Notes under the pieces: model-generated
Told to the model about the DNA's origin: nothing
The model's input: only the letters and a program-made list of their open reading frames with translations
Databases searched by the model: none
Shown here: one piece after another, positions 30,486 through 41,265 of the stretch
How the letters are laid out: each line of letters opens with the position of its first letter
Position numbering within the stretch: position 1 is the stretch's first letter
Assembly (NCBI RefSeq): GCF_026210795.1
Contig: NC_089433.1
Span: forward strand, 5,171,001 to 5,235,000
Reading direction: 5' to 3'
Source: Rhizophagus irregularis
Taxonomy: Eukaryota; Glomeromycota; Glomeromycetes; Glomerales; Glomeraceae
DNA length: 64,000 nucleotides
Translations under genes and position numbers: made by a program

Positions 30486-31289
30486 CCTTTGGTGACTTGG
30501 ACAATTGCAGATACTATATGAAGGGGGGGTTTTGTTTCCAATTAAGTTAGACGTTCTTATGTTTCTTTTTTTGTTTTTTTTAGGTTGTTTGACTCCAAAT
30601 GAACCTGAACTTATAGATAATTTTGGTTGCAATAGGTGGTTTTAATGAGGAGGGAATTTTCATAATGTATTTGTATTTGTTTATTTTTTATTTTTTATTT
30701 AATTTAATAAAGTAAAATTAGATTTATGTAAATATAATTATAGTTAACTGTAATACAAATAGTAAATTCAGTGACCAAATCGTATAAATTTCGTGATAAA
30801 ATCAGTGATCAAATCATGTAAATTCCATATGAATTCCGTGCAAATTCCGTATCCAAACCATATATTTAGTGATACGGAATTGTGCATTTTTCCGTATCCT
30901 ATTATGATACGTTATTTCTAAGGAAAAAAATCGTATAAAAACTTTATAAAAAACGTATCCAATTTTTTTATAGGGCAATCCCAACTTTACGCGCACTCCT
31001 TTTCAAAACACACAAAACTACTACGCAAATACACAAAAAAATATAAACATGAATTTAAAGCCCCTTATTTTGTAGCTACAAACCTTACACTAATTTAAGA
31101 TACATTACGTACCAAAATATTTTATCTTTTAGTAATATTACTCCTATCAATAATTCACTTTATAGTACCCCAACTTCTCCCTCATCAAGTAACAATTTGC
31201 AACTTATTACCGACAAATTTCTTAGCAACAAATCAAACAACAACTAATTAATATAGTAGTTCTTTACAACTTATACAGATTTTCTATTT

Positions 31290-31720
31290 TATACGGACGG
31301 ATCAGTCAAACAAATTGGCTCCGAAAAATGTACTAGCGGACACGGTTTGATCCAATGCCTTATCACTAGTCCAAAAACAGAATTCAAAGGATCGACTCTT
31401 TTTTTCCCGTCTTCCAGCAAAAGCGAAGCCATGGGCATCTTGACAGCTTTAATTACGTTACCCTACAACTGCAGATGCACTATATACACAGATTCAGCCA
31501 ATTGTATCAATAGATCCAACAATCAACTCAATACACCTACAATAAGCCCGCGCAGACAACCAAAACAAAACAACTTCTTAATTTGGAGACTTATTTTCTG
31601 GATATTAGAACACCACAATATTTTCCTTTCGTAAAGTCAAAGCGCACGCTAATAATCACTTCAACGATATAGCCGATCGCTTAGCGAAAGCAGCTGCCGA
31701 TATTAAAGACCCTATAATTG
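31290..31720 (+). pseudogene. LINE RNase H domain, frameshifted
   Basis: Frame 31290-31634 reads YTDGSVKQIGSEKCTSGHG, then SSSKSEAMGILTAL and CTIYTDSANCI: the first Asp, the Glu and the second Asp of a type I RNase H. The end of the domain continues after a frameshift near 31625 as KVKAHANNHFNDIADRLAKA, matching the His and last Asp motif. All catalytic positions can be seen, but the frame is broken and there is no ATG context. It belongs to the LINE. Confidence 0.8.
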
Positions 31721-32529
31721 TCAACTTTAAATTCTTTTCTCCAACTTCTTTTGATAGGTTTCTCCATTATATGATATTCGAAATGGAACGGCACAGTCAT
31801 TCAAGCCAAAATTTTTAACTCGTTATTCAACAAGAACAATAAATTCTTAAGGGAAACATCGATTGACACTACACTAATAAATGGGTTCAATTTAATCTTA
31901 CTGACTCTCCTACGAATGAACGCCTGTCTAGGATCAAGAATCAAAAAATCAAATTTCATATATCACACCTTAGATATTTCGCAACGTAATTATCCGTTAT
32001 TCTATCCGTCAAGCCCTCTCTTATGTTTAGAATGTTAATACGTATGAAGATTCAAACCAACATATCGGCTTATGACCAAAACATTTCGACAAAATCACTC
32101 GCATTATGGACAAACAAAAAGACATTTTATACAACATAATATTGAAGTACGCTACAGGACTCACCTCCGATCTCAAAGATCGCATTAATAATTCACTTCT
32201 TTTTAATTTATCGGAAGACAATATTAATTCTTCATCTCTAAACGTCAATGATTCTTTCTACCTCTTGTTACACAATCTCATTCCAACAGAATTAACCAAC
32301 TTATTATATAACTATATTGACAAAAAACGCATACGCGACGTAGCCTTACACCATCATATGGCACGACCGTGCAAAAACTGTCAAAAGTTGGGAACTATCG
32401 AATAACATCACTAAAATCAAAAAGAAAAACCACTACAAAATTCAAGACAAACGTAATATAATAACGTAACTGACGATAATACAATAAGATATAAAAAACC
32501 AGATTTACCTTACTCTAATACTAATACAC

Positions 32530-32568
32530 ATGTCCGACTCAATGATGCGGCTTACATCCGTCGGACAT
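32530..32568 (+). other. Stem-loop in the LINE 3' UTR
   Basis: ATGTCCGAC and GTCGGACAT, a 9-bp perfect stem with a 21-nt loop, between the broken coding part and the A-rich tail. LINE reverse transcriptases often recognise such 3' structures; that role here is inference. Confidence 0.5.
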
Positions 32569-32931
32569 CAAGCAATTTTTTACACGGGGAGATTGGAATA
32601 TTCATCGGGACAATTTACTTTTTCCTTCACCTTATAAAATAGACTCGTATTATAACACTTTCTTTTATTTGTAATTTGTTAAATTAATTTTCTTATTTTT
32701 TTATTTTATTTCTGACGTTTATTATTTTTCCTTGGTGCGATTGTCCGGCTGCGTGCTTTGCTCGCATCCTTTCTTTACACATAGATTTTAGATTTTTCAC
32801 CAAGGTGGCATCGCCCTGATTCCGTTAGGGTCAGTACGCGATTTGACCTTCGGTTTTAGTATATAGTATCTTAGTAATGGTTACTGTAACTTTGTTCACT
32901 TTGAGAAATAAAAATAAAAATAAAAATAACT

Positions 32932-35104
32932 TATTACCAAATAATTTTTAAAGAATCTAGTTGGTGTAATTTACATGACGTTTTTACATGTCAAAACCAT
33001 TATTAAAATCCCTTTCTGAACTCGATGTAAACTTTTAGATCAGTCAAAGATACTTCTATTATAATATGTTAAAAGCTTCATTATAAGGAAAAAGTTTTAA
33101 TTTTTTGAAAAGTGTTATGCACTTGTGCCAAGGAAGCTTAACCCGCCTGTCGTACATTCTGTACATGCCCATATTTTTAAAATCATATAGTTATTAAAAT
33201 ATAGACATCACTAAAAAAAAGAAATTTTAAATTGTTTAATAAAAGAATTTGACAAAACAGATACACTTTTAAATTTATTTTTTTAAAAATCAAGTCAATT
33301 AAAATATTCTTTAGTGCAGAGCTTATTTATTTTTAGAACATTTTTTATAATGTAGTTGGTCGCAAAATGTGACTGCATTCCTACATCTGCACTTGGTTTA
33401 GTCGCAAAATTTAAACGGATTTATGTTTGGGCCGAGTCCAGATAATCTGCAATGGCAGCAAACTACATAGTTCTCCTTATTTTCCTATTTTACTTGTTTT
33501 ACACGGTAAATTTCAAGTTTTTCTCTTAGGATTCTTTAGATCCGCGTTAGATTAGAGATTACAGAACTTCGAACTAGAGTGCGTTGACGCACCAACCTAT
33601 CCTAGTTTTGTTCGATTCCAACCATTCCATCTAAAGGTTTTTACTCGAAGCCCGTTGTGAAGAACTTTGAAAATCATGTGATCCGGATAAATCCATACCG
33701 GAAATTAAAATTGAAGTTTTCTTGTAATTGTATGTCGATCCTTTCTTATAGTTAGGTTGCATTAATAACAAACAATTGCCGATTGAATTTTCTTGGCGCC
33801 AAGAAAATTTTTTCTATTTAAGATTTGAATGAAAAGAAATATAGGGTTAGTACTTAAAGTAAAGTTTCAATCATTTTCTATATAAGAAATCACATAAATA
33901 AGTTAAAGGTCACAGAATAGAGTAGGCATGATATTTTATAAATGATTCAATACTTTTTTTTTTTAATAATAAATTATTTATATTGAATAGATCTAATTAT
34001 TTTATTGTAACACTTTGTTTTGTCGAATGATTTTATTTAAGATTATCTTTTTTAATCTATATTCTATTATATAGCTAACAAAAAAAATGAGAAATGACGT
34101 CAAAAATTACATAAAACGTTTTTTTGGGTACGATAAAAAAAAAATATGCTACTAGCTCAATAAAGTTCACGTTTGAAAGATAAAAATTTTTTTTTTTTTT
34201 GAAATTAGATATTTAGATACTAAATATAATAAATATGAAACTTATTATCATCTATCAATATATTTTTTCAGTTATAATTTCATAATCCAATTACATAATA
34301 TGATTTTTACGCTTACGTGTACATTTTTGGATTAATAATATTTTTTGATTTATGCAATATTCATCTTAAAATAGTAAATTTTATTGTACATCATCTTATA
34401 AAAATAGTTCCGTAATGTATCACAAAAAAATTATTGTTTATTTCAATTAAATCTAGGCCAGAATCGGTTAAGATTGACCAATAGTTACACTAAAAAGATG
34501 CGATTTTTTTTTAGAATATATCATTAATAATATATTTATCGTCAATTATTTATATTTTTATTTATTATATTTATATTATATTATTTCAATAATAATAATA
34601 ATAATAATAAACAAAACAAAAATTCAGTGAAGCAGTTGCTTTTCTGCGGCAAATTTGCCTATATACAAAATTTACAGAACTTTTGAATCTATACATATTG
34701 TATACCGCAAAATCTACGAAATCTACATTATTTTTATTAAAAACAAACGTTTTCATCTTTTTCTATCGTTCAGAAAGATTTTGTATTGATATTAAAAAGT
34801 GCATCATTGATGTTGATTCTTTTTATAAAATAAAAAAAATGTGCAATTAATGAAGATTTATTTAACCTTTAATTATTTATAATGATAATATTAATTGGTT
34901 ATATTATACAAAATTGGGGATTTATATATATATATATATAATAATTATATCTTTAAATTTTTTTCTAAATTCTTATATTAAAGGTCATTTAATAATAATT
35001 TTGATTGTTATTTCGACCCTAAAAATAAAAAATAAAATAAAAAAAAAGGTTTGATGAGAAAATAAAACATGATTATCGTGTCACAGAAAAAAGTTAAAAT
35101 TATT
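32932..35104. other. Intergenic, no gene seen
   Basis: AT-rich. Contains a GC-centred palindrome at 33786, an (AAT)n run at about 34589-34611 and a (TA)n run at about 34923-34941. From about 34990 on it belongs to the inverted-duplication arm. Confidence 0.5.
33786..33809. repeat. Perfect 24-bp palindrome centred on GGCGCC
   Basis: AATTTTCTTGGC joined directly to its reverse complement, with TTGGCGCCAA at the centre. This resembles the E2F/DP-type consensus, but no gene start lies near, so a regulatory role is only a possibility. Confidence 0.55.
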
Positions 35105-36286
35105 TTATACCGTATATGTAGAGCTCATCTGTGGATTATAGGGAACCGAAGTAGCCGTTCTCATATTCATCTGAGGATTAGCATAATTCATCCTCTCATT
35201 CCCATTGTCGTTTATATTATTTTTCTTTCTATTATTGTTATTAGCGTTCAAACTTTCATAAGAATTAGCATTCCTCACAGAAGGTTTTGGTATCTCAGTA
35301 TTGTTTGAAGGGGGTGTGTTATTAAATGAGGGCGGAGGTGAGTTTTTATATTGAGGAATGTAGTCAGGTTGAGGTATGTTATTAAGTGGAAGAGTGTTGT
35401 CAGGTCTGTTAGGTGTGTTAACAATTGGAAGAGTGTTGTCAGGTCGGGGTGTGTTATTAAATGGGGGAGTGTTGTCAGGTCGAGGTGTGTTATTAAATGG
35501 GGGCGTGTTGTCAGGTCGGGGTTTGTTGTTGGAAGGAGGTATGTAATTGGAGGGAGGAGTTTTAGGCAACTTTCTATCATCGATGATGACTGAATAGTCC
35601 TCGTTTGATGAAAGAAGTCTCTCAAGTTCCTCTTTCTGTTTATTAATTCTTCTAAGTTTATTATTTCTACAAAGTTGCAAACGGATGGTACACTCGGTAA
35701 CATCAGCGAGGGCGTCATTTATTTCTAGCTCTATCTCTGCTTCCTCAGCATATTTTGGCGTTATCTTTCCCTTAGCCTTAACACCATTATTATCAAGGGA
35801 ATAATTCATTTCTACTTTATAATGACTGAGAACGTTACGCCACTTGAGTTTCCAATTGGCAGTTGGGTTATCACTGACATTATATTGATCGAACAATTTT
35901 TTAATAGCTTCAGAAAATCTTTCGGAGCGACGTTTTGCTTCTTCGTTGACCAAATATCTCCCTACAAAGAAAGCGATAGCATTTATACCTTCTATCGCGA
36001 AGGGAGCAATAAATCCTCCAAAAAGTTGAGACAAAAAGATAATAAAAAAAATAAAAATAAAAGCAATAGCGATGAAAGCATATAAAAGACCCTTTTTTGC
36101 TCTGTCACTCAGTAGTGGGTTTTCAGCGACTACTCTATTAATTTCTTCAAGACGAATATCTAATTCCTCTCTATCAAGATAACCATGCATATCAAGACAC
36201 CATTCCGTTTCAAAATAATACTTTGGCGTAAAGTAATTACAATCAAGAGTATTTTCTTCTCTAAGACGATTTAATACTATTTTCAT
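35105..36286 (-). CDS. Two-transmembrane protein with Pro/Asn repeat tail, 393 aa
   Basis: Single exon, ATG at 36286. Residues 1-60 are hydrophilic and strongly conserved with the paralogue at 43.9 kb (DCNYFTPKYYFETEW). Two adjacent hydrophobic helices follow (about 66-90, GLLYAFIAIAFIFIFFIIF, and 92-113), then a charged helical region (EEAKRRSERFSEAIKKLFDQYN, then ANWKLKWRNVL), and a Glu/Lys helix. From about residue 245 comes a 12-residue repeat, PRPDNTPPFNNT and variants, then an Asn-rich tail ending SSTYTV. No signal peptide. I do not recognise the family; the helical hairpin plus cytoplasmic helix recalls two-TM effector-type proteins such as SLATT domains, but this is only a shape comparison. 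The tail is probably disordered and cytosolic. It has a diverged inverted paralogue and a broken copy after the assembly gap. Confidence 0.75.
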   Translation of the reverse strand: MKIVLNRLREENTLDCNYFTPKYYFETEWCLDMHGYLDREELDIRLEEINRVVAENPLLSDRAKKGLLYAFIAIAFIFIFFIIFLSQLFGGFIAPFAIEGINAIAFFVGRYLVNEEAKRRSERFSEAIKKLFDQYNVSDNPTANWKLKWRNVLSHYKVEMNYSLDNNGVKAKGKITPKYAEEAEIELEINDALADVTECTIRLQLCRNNKLRRINKQKEELERLLSSNEDYSVIIDDRKLPKTPPSNYIPPSNNKPRPDNTPPFNNTPRPDNTPPFNNTPRPDNTLPIVNTPNRPDNTLPLNNIPQPDYIPQYKNSPPPSFNNTPPSNNTEIPKPSVRNANSYESLNANNNNRKKNNINDNGNERMNYANPQMNMRTATSVPYNPQMSSTYTV

Positions 36287-36659
36287 ATTGAAGTATGATC
36301 TTAGAAAAAGCCGTTAATGAGTGAGGAAAAAAAAAAATCTTTGTGTTATTTATTTGTAAGAAGATTTTTTCTAAATGGAAAAATGAATGAAGTATTTTTT
36401 CTTTTTTTTTTTTTGTAATGAAATATTGAAATATTAAATATTCGAATTACAAAAAAAAAAAAAAAAAAAAGTTTTGTATTAAAAATAAAATTTCATGAGA
36501 TTTTTGATTAGAATCATATTAGGTTATATATATATATGTTATCTGTTATCTTTTTACTTTTGGAATCAATGATAATAAATTTAATGGTTGTGTTATTATT
36601 TATATGTGAATGAGTTTTGTAAGTATTGAAAAGGAAATTTTTGCGAATCGTTTCGTTTC

Positions 36660-36857
36660 GTGTACAACAATGTGTCCTTGTTGAAGTCAAAAACCGGTAA
36701 TTTGGTAAAACGTCGCACACGACTAATTCGCAATTTTTCCTCCGTACCGCCAAATTTTCGTTTAACAATAAACAATAATTTAAGTAATTTGGAGTTTTTG
36801 GATGATATATTAAAAAAAAAAGAAGAAGAAAGAAAAAATTTTAAAGTCAACAAATAG
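36660..36857 (+). CDS. Possible small gene, no ATG in frame
   Basis: An open frame of 65 codons from GTG (VYNNVSLLKSKTGN..., PPNFRLTINNNLSNLEF, ending LDDILKKKEEERKNF). It runs divergently from the two-TM gene and is more even in codon use than the surroundings. No in-frame ATG; a nearby ATG at 36610 (MSFVSIEKEIFANRF) is in another frame, so a short intron or a sequencing error could join them. The overlapping minus-strand frames are shadows or vice versa. Weak call. Confidence 0.25.
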   Translation: MYNNVSLLKSKTGNLVKRRTRLIRNFSSVPPNFRLTINNNLSNLEFLDDILKKKEEERKNFKVNK

Positions 36858-39120
36858 AATACATCATAAGACTTTCCATTAATTTGATATAAATTCTATG
36901 GATATCTTCGGTATCACAAATTTGCGGAAAACTACCAAATATTTTATCTTTATTGTCTATATTAATTTATGATAATTAATAATTATATTTTACACTTAAA
37001 ATAACGAATTTATTTAACGATTAATTATTTGTTAATTAGATAACTTTTGTCTAGTAATATTAATTTTTTTTTTTCTAGATCGAATTTTGTCCAACTTTTC
37101 GGTTATTAGATTTTTGTGATTCTTTCTTCGAAAATTGCACAAATATCAGATAATGAATTCAACGATTCATGAGTTATGAATATTTATATTACGCGATGTT
37201 AGTTAACAATGCAATTATACACCAATAATTTCCTTAAAAATTTGTATAATAATGTACTTCCAGTAATATACTACATGTTAAGATCAAAACAAATCCGTTC
37301 TTCTTGTTCTTTTAAGAGCCCCCCTTTTGAATACTCATTAATTGGTATAATTTTTATATAAGACCAACGAAAAACAAATATTATTGGATCATTAAAACAA
37401 ACAGATCGACACTTATGAATGAAAGAAGGGATTTAATGTGTTATGTTACCCATAATGTTTGTGAAACAGATTTTTTATTTTATTTCCATTTATATACATG
37501 AAGCAAATTATTGATTTGTTTTAACCGTTCTAGCCACCAATTAATATGGTGAAACTTAATCAATATTGTATTTGTTACATGTGAACGTTTAAATGGTTAG
37601 TTTTTTCTCATTATGTTTCATTTTATTAACTAATTATGGTTTTTTGAATTAAAAAAAAAAATTGATTTTTTTTTTAATTTACTTTTGTTAATTTGATTGA
37701 TAATAAGATTTTACAGTTATAAGAAATTTAAGAAATTTTAATCCCGTTACAACTCCATATTTTTATTTTTATTTTTATTTATTATTATTGTTATTATTAT
37801 TATTATTATTATGAAAAAAATGCCACGTTTACGGAAAATATAACAAACCGAATAATTTTCATCATTTAAAGATTAGGAAAATTTCCGTGAAAATGTTTCA
37901 TTTAAAAAAAAAAACGCAGTTACTGCGATAAAACAAATCTACAATTTTGGACAATTGTATATATTTATATATTATATGAATTTGTGTATAACAAACAATA
38001 ATTAATTTTTTATGCATAAAGTCAACGGCGGGATGTCACAATAACTAACGTCATCTTTCTTTGTAATTTTAGGCATAACATAATAAAGATATGAGTTAAT
38101 GATGTTGAAGAAATGAAAGAAAATTTTTATAATAAAATTTGGGCTCTGATTAAACCATATACGTGATTGAATTATTATATTTTGTCATAATATTCTTTTG
38201 AAATAAATTATAAATTCATCCATATATAAACTGAATGTATGAAGAGCCTATTTAATCATAGCCATATTTCTCAAACAATAATACAAAATGTATATTTTAT
38301 GATTTCCTTTTTTTTTTAATTTTAGTTTTCTTTTATTAACTGACACTTAGGGATGACAATGATATAAAGTTTATAATATCGTATATACTTAAAAATAAAC
38401 GCCTCTGGCTAGAATTATGAAGATTTTGGTAAAAAGAGGATGTTAAGAGAATTAAACGCCCTAATGTTACATAGAAAGTGGACTTGTCCGATCATTCATT
38501 GACAAATAATTTGATCGGTTACAGTAGTACAATTTACAAACACAACGCCATTTTTTTGATTTGTAACACCGAAAATTTATTAACTGCGCCTCACTCCTTA
38601 CTGCGCCTTAAGTGCCGAAATGTAAAAGAAGTTCAACAAACTGATTACAAAATGCATTAATAATGCAAGCTTATATTATTATATAACACCTTTGTAAATC
38701 TTTCCCTCTATTTTTTTTCAAGTAGTACGGTTAGAATTTAAAACAAAAAAATTTATATCGTTGAAAATATTCCTTGCTTTCTTATTAATACTGTAAAATG
38801 AATCAAGGGAAAATTTCATGATAGTCAATACTATCGGCAAAATGGTTTGTCGATTCGCTAAAATGGTTTCGGAAAAATGTGATGTCGTGAAATGGCAAGT
38901 AGGTAAAATGACGTCAGTAAATTTTATGTCGGTGAAACGGTAATACGAATTTGTAATCGGACAAAGAGAATTCTAACAAAAAATTCTGTTTATTACTTTC
39001 ATACGAAAATATTGTCGAATCAATTATTATTTTGTCTATAATATATGTAAATTTTATCGGAGTATAGAGCCGGTTTGTACATGCATAAAAAAACTTACTT
39101 TCAAATTTTAAAATTTTATT
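36858..39120. other. Inverted-duplication arm and kinase B upstream copy, no gene seen
   Basis: To about 38110 this is the outer part of the duplication arm; an (ATT)n run lies at about 37779-37811. From about 38450 to 39120 it is the diverged copy of the kinase B upstream region (19780-20036). The 60-codon frame at 38478 lies in that promoter copy and is not a gene. Confidence 0.6.
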
Positions 39121-39640
39121 ATGGCCAAAATTCGCTATGAATTAATTTAAGCAAAAACATTAATAGATTTAAGCATTCCCAATAATTTAGAAAAAAAATA
39201 CGAATACATACAACAAATTGTTGAGATGAATTTCTTGTAAAAGATGAAAATTAGAGGCAATAAAATTATTAAATAATACATTTTAATAAAGAGGGTAAGA
39301 GACAAAAAGATTTGTCAAGAAGAATGTTTGGTCATATAATATTGTAAACATTATATTAGAAATTATTTAAAAGAAAATTTTTCAAATTGGACATCTAAGG
39401 ATGGTAGTTTGGTACGGAGATATCGGGTGGAATCGTGTGTTTCTGGTAGGATAGTAGAATGGATTCTATTTAATAATTTACAAAATATTGGAAATTTATA
39501 CCGTTATACGGCAGATTGGATTGATGGCGAATATTTTTAATGGAATAATCGAGAACAAAAAAAGATTTAAAAAGCAAAAAGTAATACTTAAAGATTGAAA
39601 AATGGGGAAAACACTAACAGAATTGGTTTGATGATATTAA
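39121..39640 (+). pseudogene. Dead copy of kinase B exon 1
   Basis: Begins ATGGCCAAAATTCGC (MAKIRYELI) where kinase B has MANIRYELI, then stops after nine codons. Homology continues in changing frames through the CxxC head, ENFSNWTS, the WIPYNNL segment, YTADWIDGEYF and NWFDE. It carries several frameshifting deletions; the Gly-loop segment is partly deleted. Beyond the exon, the first 350 bp of kinase B intron 1 are also present (to about 39985), so this is a DNA-level copy, not a retrocopy. Exon 2 (C-lobe) is absent. Confidence 0.88.
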
Positions 39641-41052
39641 CTTGTTCGGGTGTTTATAAAGGTATAGGAGGTATTACAATACTCGTTCGTGTATCTCAAG
39701 AAAAATTTTACTACGCGTATATATTGGTTGTGTAACATCCAAATTCGCATATATTAAATAGAAATAGATATAACTCTGACATATTACCGCGCCCGTAATT
39801 TCTTTCATTAAACGCCGCTTTAAAAAAAGGGGTAAACTTTTTTTTATAGCGACCTTAAAGTACTAGAGAAAGAATTTTTTACAATTGATCCCTTTCCCAA
39901 AATTAAAAAAAATGGTATATCGAAATCCATTAATAAATAAAAGAATTTTAAAGTATAAATAAAGCTTGATAAAGTTTCATAACTTTGTACTTTTTAATTT
40001 GAGAACCCGCGTCAAAATCAGCTGATCGTTGGTCGACAATCAAAAGTTACGTCTACCATTCACGTTCTTGAAGAACTAAGAAAAGAATAACATTAATTTC
40101 ATTTTATTTGTATTATTCATCATCTTTTATTACTGAAAATTCAAACGATTGATCAATGCATGATAAAATTTATACTACTTGAGACATAAAACATAACCAA
40201 AATTATAATAATTTATCTTATGTGAAGTCGGTAAGATCAAAATTACAATAATTTCGGCCAGAGTTATAAATAGCGATATACAGTATACGTCATGTGATTT
40301 GTAATTTTTTTTTTATTTATAATTCTGGCCAAATTTTATAATTCCGGCCTAAATTATTATGCATTATTTTCTCCCGTTTTCCCGAATCTGGGGGGAGTAT
40401 GTTGAACGAAGAATCGAGTTGGAGTGGTAAACATAAACCGACTGAATAGCTAGACAATACTATCATGTGCCGTACAATATTTGTACAAGCGTACTAAGTA
40501 TTTTACTATTAAACTAAATAAAATTATACTCAATTAAAAGCACCATTTGAGTAGAAAAAGATTTAATATTAGTTTAATAAAATATATTGTATTATTATAG
40601 AAATTAATAATTTAAGTGGAATTATGCAAAATAAAACTTTAACTAAGGTGATTCTAATGATATTAAAATAAAAATTATTATTAATGAGGAGTTAAAAAAG
40701 TCACATACTTTCAGTACCCTCTCAGATTTTTGAATAATAAAATTTGTCTAACCTTAAATAAATAAAATTTTGTTGTTACTTAAAATTCTTTTAAATTATG
40801 AAATAAAATTAACAAATATATCAAAAAGCAAATAAATAATTTTTTTATTCATTTAGAATAATAATAATACTTATCTTTTTATAATCATGAACACCACATG
40901 ATGTGTGTACAGTATTATTATTAATTAACACAATCTACATTGCTTAATAAAAATAAAAATAAAAAATTATTACAGTATACACATTATCATTAATGTATAA
41001 TGTGATTGTATTGCATTATTTCATTATCATTTTTATTATGTAAAACAAATGA
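39641..41052. other. Kinase B intron copy and intergenic sequence
   Basis: 39641-39985 is the retained intron copy. The rest is AT-rich with the GGCCAGA foldback at 40256. No gene. Confidence 0.55.
40256..40330. repeat. GGCCAGA foldback, 75 bp
   Basis: GGCCAGAGTTATAAAT (40256-40271) and, inverted, GGCCAGAATTATAAAT (40315-40330): 15 of 16 positions match. Related to the foldback at 28785; single GGCCAGAAT ends also occur near 34457. Copy 2 of the block carries it again near 54117. Confidence 0.6.
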
Positions 41053-41265
41053 GATCAATGTAATATTCTTTCAACAACTATTAAATGGGACTATGATTTA
41101 ATTAATCAAAGCTGTTATGGTCATGATACCAATTATAATGACAACCATTTATATAAGTTATGTGAAAAGTGTAAAATGAAACTAAAAAATAATAGAAAAG
41201 ACTATAAGATTATAAAAAAAACTGTCTTAATTTTGAATATGTTCGGAATCAACTTACATAAATGA
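41053..41265 (+). pseudogene. Short coding remnant with a CxxC motif
   Basis: A 70-codon frame bounded by stops reads DQCNILSTTIKWDYDLINQS, CYGHDTNYNDNHLYKLC and EKCKMKLKNNRKDYK. It is hydrophilic and protein-like, with LCEKCK resembling a zinc knuckle, but has no start codon and no recognised homologue. Probably an exon of a lost gene. Confidence 0.3.

Larger units (their letters stand above)
29407..30975. mobile_element. 1.57-kb TIR element inserted in the LINE, 3-bp target duplication
   Basis: Ends CCCTATAAGAAA (29407) and its inverted partner ...TTTTTTATAGGG (30975) are flanked by CAA on both sides (29404-29406 and 30976-30978), with LINE sequence continuing outside. Subterminal regions carry many GATACGGAA/TTCCGTATC and GTATACGG motifs in both orientations. 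No transposase frame; the core is low-complexity. A 3-bp duplication fits PIF/Harbinger or CACTA groups; superfamily not assigned. It is younger than the LINE it splits. Confidence 0.75.
28990..32931 (+). mobile_element. Degenerate LINE retrotransposon, 3' part, with nested insertion
   Basis: The 3' portion of a non-LTR retrotransposon. Before the nested element the plus strand reads fragments such as LLRPVALQKIAELHEIWYPR (region between RT and RNase H); after it comes an RNase H domain, more broken coding sequence, a 3' UTR with stem-loop, and an (AAATA)n tail at about 32905-32931. Many stops and frameshifts. No reverse transcriptase is present in the window, so it is 5' truncated or its 5' end has decayed. 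It is less AT-rich than its surroundings. Confidence 0.75.
34990..38110. repeat. Left arm of a large inverted duplication
   Basis: Matches the reverse complement of about 42240-44960 in order along its length: gene 3' flank (GTGTCACAGAAAAAAGTTAAAA), the whole coding region, the 5' flank (CCGTTAATGAGTGAGGAAAA), GGTAT(C/T)ACAAATTTG, GTTTGTGAAACAGA, TTACATGTGAACG and TATAACAAACYGAATAATTTT. The arms are clearly diverged, so the event is old. Confidence 0.8.

Noticed and set aside
29697-30495. Frames of 82 and 95 codons in the T-rich arrays
   Set aside because: Phe-rich low-complexity products over repeat arrays of a mobile element; no gene-like features.
33580-33640. GTTCGATTCC box as a possible tRNA gene
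   Set aside because: B-box-like only; no A box or acceptor stem at the right distance.
34589-34611. Regular repeats as a possible CRISPR array
   Set aside because: A simple (AAT)n run; no repeat-spacer structure anywhere in the window, and the genome is eukaryotic.
35069-36085. Several frames opposite or shifted to the two-TM gene
   Set aside because: The 36-bp repeats keep other frames open, giving repeated Val/Arg or Thr/His peptides; the 393-aa frame with membrane helices conserved in the paralogue is the real one.
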